Assembly (NCBI GenBank): GCA_002293365.1 | Contig: DBDD01000090.1 | Location: 1-5,043, forward strand | DNA: 5,043 bases | Source: Christensenella sp. UBA941 | GTDB taxonomy: Bacteria > Bacillota > Clostridia > Christensenellales > UBA941 | Reading direction: 5' to 3' | Shown here: in pieces, positions 4,115-5,043 of the stretch | How positions within the stretch are numbered: the first letter of the stretch is position 1 | Layout: each line of letters opens with the position of its first letter | Position numbers and translations under genes: made by a program | Notes under the pieces: model-generated | Database searches by the model: none | Seen by the model: only the letters and a program-made list of their open reading frames with translations | What the model was told of the DNA's origin: nothing

Positions 4115-5043
4115 ATGACAATCGGCACTATGGCGAATAGGGCCAAAAGAGTCGTTGCGCTAGCAGCGCTAATCGCGTTTTGCGCGCTGCTGCTCGCGCC
4201 AGGGGCGAACGCGGCCGCCGCCAAGCGGCTGAGCCTTGACGACATCGTCGGCGACTATATTTACGCAGATACCGATGAAGGTTACACCAACTGGACATCA
4301 TTTGAAAAGGAAGGAAATAAGCTTGTCGAAGTATTTGAAAACGGCGGCAAAACGTATAGAGCTGAATACAAGTATAATCCCGCTACGGGAGTTGCGACGA
4401 TGTACGAGCACGAGTACATCGTCACTCAAACCCTTACTTTTGCGCGGGTAGGCGAAGCGATAGGGTATTCGACTGAAGAAACTACCCACGATCCCGACGA
4501 TCCTAGCGGGGCTTTTCGCTACTTTGGCTTTAAGCTCCCCGAGGCTGAAGCCGAAATCCCTATAGACGAAATCGTGGGAACCTACGAATACCAAGGTCCA
4601 GGCAGCAAGGTCGTCCATCGGATGGAGATGGTTCGCTCCGGAAACAAGCTGATCGCGCGCTGGGAGGACGGCGGCGAGAATGTATACGACTACGACCCCG
4701 AATTTGCGGAAGCCGATAAGCTTACGAAAGGTAAAAATAACCGCTTCGTCCTAACGGCGTGGAGCTTTTCAAAGAACGACGGCGTGATGGAGGTTTTCAT
4801 TCAGGAAAGCGATATAATTCGCAACAAGTCGTGTACGCTCAGCACTTTTAGAGGACAAAAAATTAACCTGGTCGGCTCGGGCGGCCCGGCCGCCGAATTC
4901 TCCACGGAGGCGCTCCCGAAGCTTGCAGACTTCCAGTGGTATATAAACGACATTCAAAAGACCGGCTCTCCGCAGAAGCTAAAGGGCGTGAAGTTCATCA
5001 AGGATTTCGAGCTCGTTACCGGCGGCTGGAAGGGGATAATCTT
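4115..5043 (+). CDS. Exported protein of unknown function with two tandem domains (C-terminus outside window)
   Basis: I do not recognise the family. From ATG 4115 there are 309 codons without a stop to the window edge, so the end is missing. Residues 1-33 form a Sec signal peptide: basic R9, K11 and R12, a hydrophobic core at about 13-28, and AxA cleavage after Ala33 (A31-N32-A33); there is no lipobox, so secretion or loose surface location is expected. Mature residues 41-112 and 150-222 look like two copies of one domain, each opening with DDIVGDYIY or DEIVGTYEY and containing GNKL followed by FENGG or WEDGG, then a Tyr/Asp-rich YxYxP stretch. These alternating short strands suggest small beta-barrel or sandwich units. 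They are joined by an acidic linker (about 119-132). Residues 223-309 continue with mixed beta and helical character and no recognised motif. The upstream terminator and its own regulatory region indicate independent transcription. Function is unknown. Confidence 0.85.
   Translation, partial: MTIGTMANRAKRVVALAALIAFCALLLAPGANAAAAKRLSLDDIVGDYIYADTDEGYTNWTSFEKEGNKLVEVFENGGKTYRAEYKYNPATGVATMYEHEYIVTQTLTFARVGEAIGYSTEETTHDPDDPSGAFRYFGFKLPEAEAEIPIDEIVGTYEYQGPGSKVVHRMEMVRSGNKLIARWEDGGENVYDYDPEFAEADKLTKGKNNRFVLTAWSFSKNDGVMEVFIQESDIIRNKSCTLSTFRGQKINLVGSGGPAAEFSTEALPKLADFQWYINDIQKTGSPQKLKGVKFIKDFELVTGGWKGII
4235..4780 (+). repeat. Two diverged tandem domain copies within the exported protein
   Basis: Copy 1 is encoded at about 4235-4450 and copy 2 at about 4562-4780. 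Shared positions are D-D/E-I-V-G-x-Y-x-Y at the start, GNKL plus an acidic x-G-G turn some 20-30 residues on, and a Tyr-rich strand ending in Asn/Asp-Pro. Identity is clear only in these blocks, so the duplication is old or strongly diverged. Confidence 0.6.

Noticed and set aside
4236..4451. 71-codon plus-strand frame inside the exported-protein gene
   Set aside because: It is an out-of-frame shadow of the gene starting at 4115, with no ribosome binding site and no similarity that I can see.

Overview
The window looks like chromosomal DNA of a Bacillota member, probably a Clostridia-type gut or anaerobic bacterium. That reading rests on strong AGGAGG-type ribosome binding sites, a lipoprotein and an exported protein with Gram-positive-style signals, an AT-rich upstream region, and a sugar/triose catabolic cluster built from Clostridia-like parts. 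The placement is inference; no taxonomic marker is present.

Layout. (1) Positions 1-497, minus strand: the N-terminal part of an unrecognised lipoprotein that runs off the left edge. (2) Positions 651-1804, plus strand: the wreck of two adjacent genes. A short-chain dehydrogenase/reductase (SDR) has lost its middle and its C-terminus and is joined in frame to a transketolase that has lost most of its internal sequence and carries two apparent single-base losses. (3) Positions 1817-2827 and 2832-3476: intact dhaK and dhaL, the two subunits of a dihydroxyacetone-type ketose kinase, with their active-site residues in place. (4) Around 3509-3720: weak remnants that look like a sugar ABC transporter substrate-binding protein, of which the C-terminal tail is the clearest part. 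A strong Rho-independent terminator follows at 3775-3818. (5) Positions 3819-4114: non-coding, with several inverted repeats, including a 17-bp pair at 4012-4028 and 4078-4094. (6) From 4115 to the right edge: an exported protein of unknown function with two tandem copies of a domain of about 70-75 residues.

How the parts fit. SDR, transketolase, DhaK, DhaL and a sugar-binding protein, co-directional and closely spaced, read as a former catabolic operon: take up a polyol or sugar, oxidise it to a ketose, exchange C2 units, and phosphorylate a short ketose such as dihydroxyacetone or a tetrulose. Only the kinase pair survives. The other three genes have each lost large internal segments, so the pathway as encoded here is broken, unless the losses are an assembly artefact. 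The substrate cannot be settled from this window.

I do not see a convincing new biological system. The points most worth checking are the pattern of chained internal deletions around an intact kinase, the long inverted repeat upstream of the last gene, and the unknown repeat-domain exported protein.
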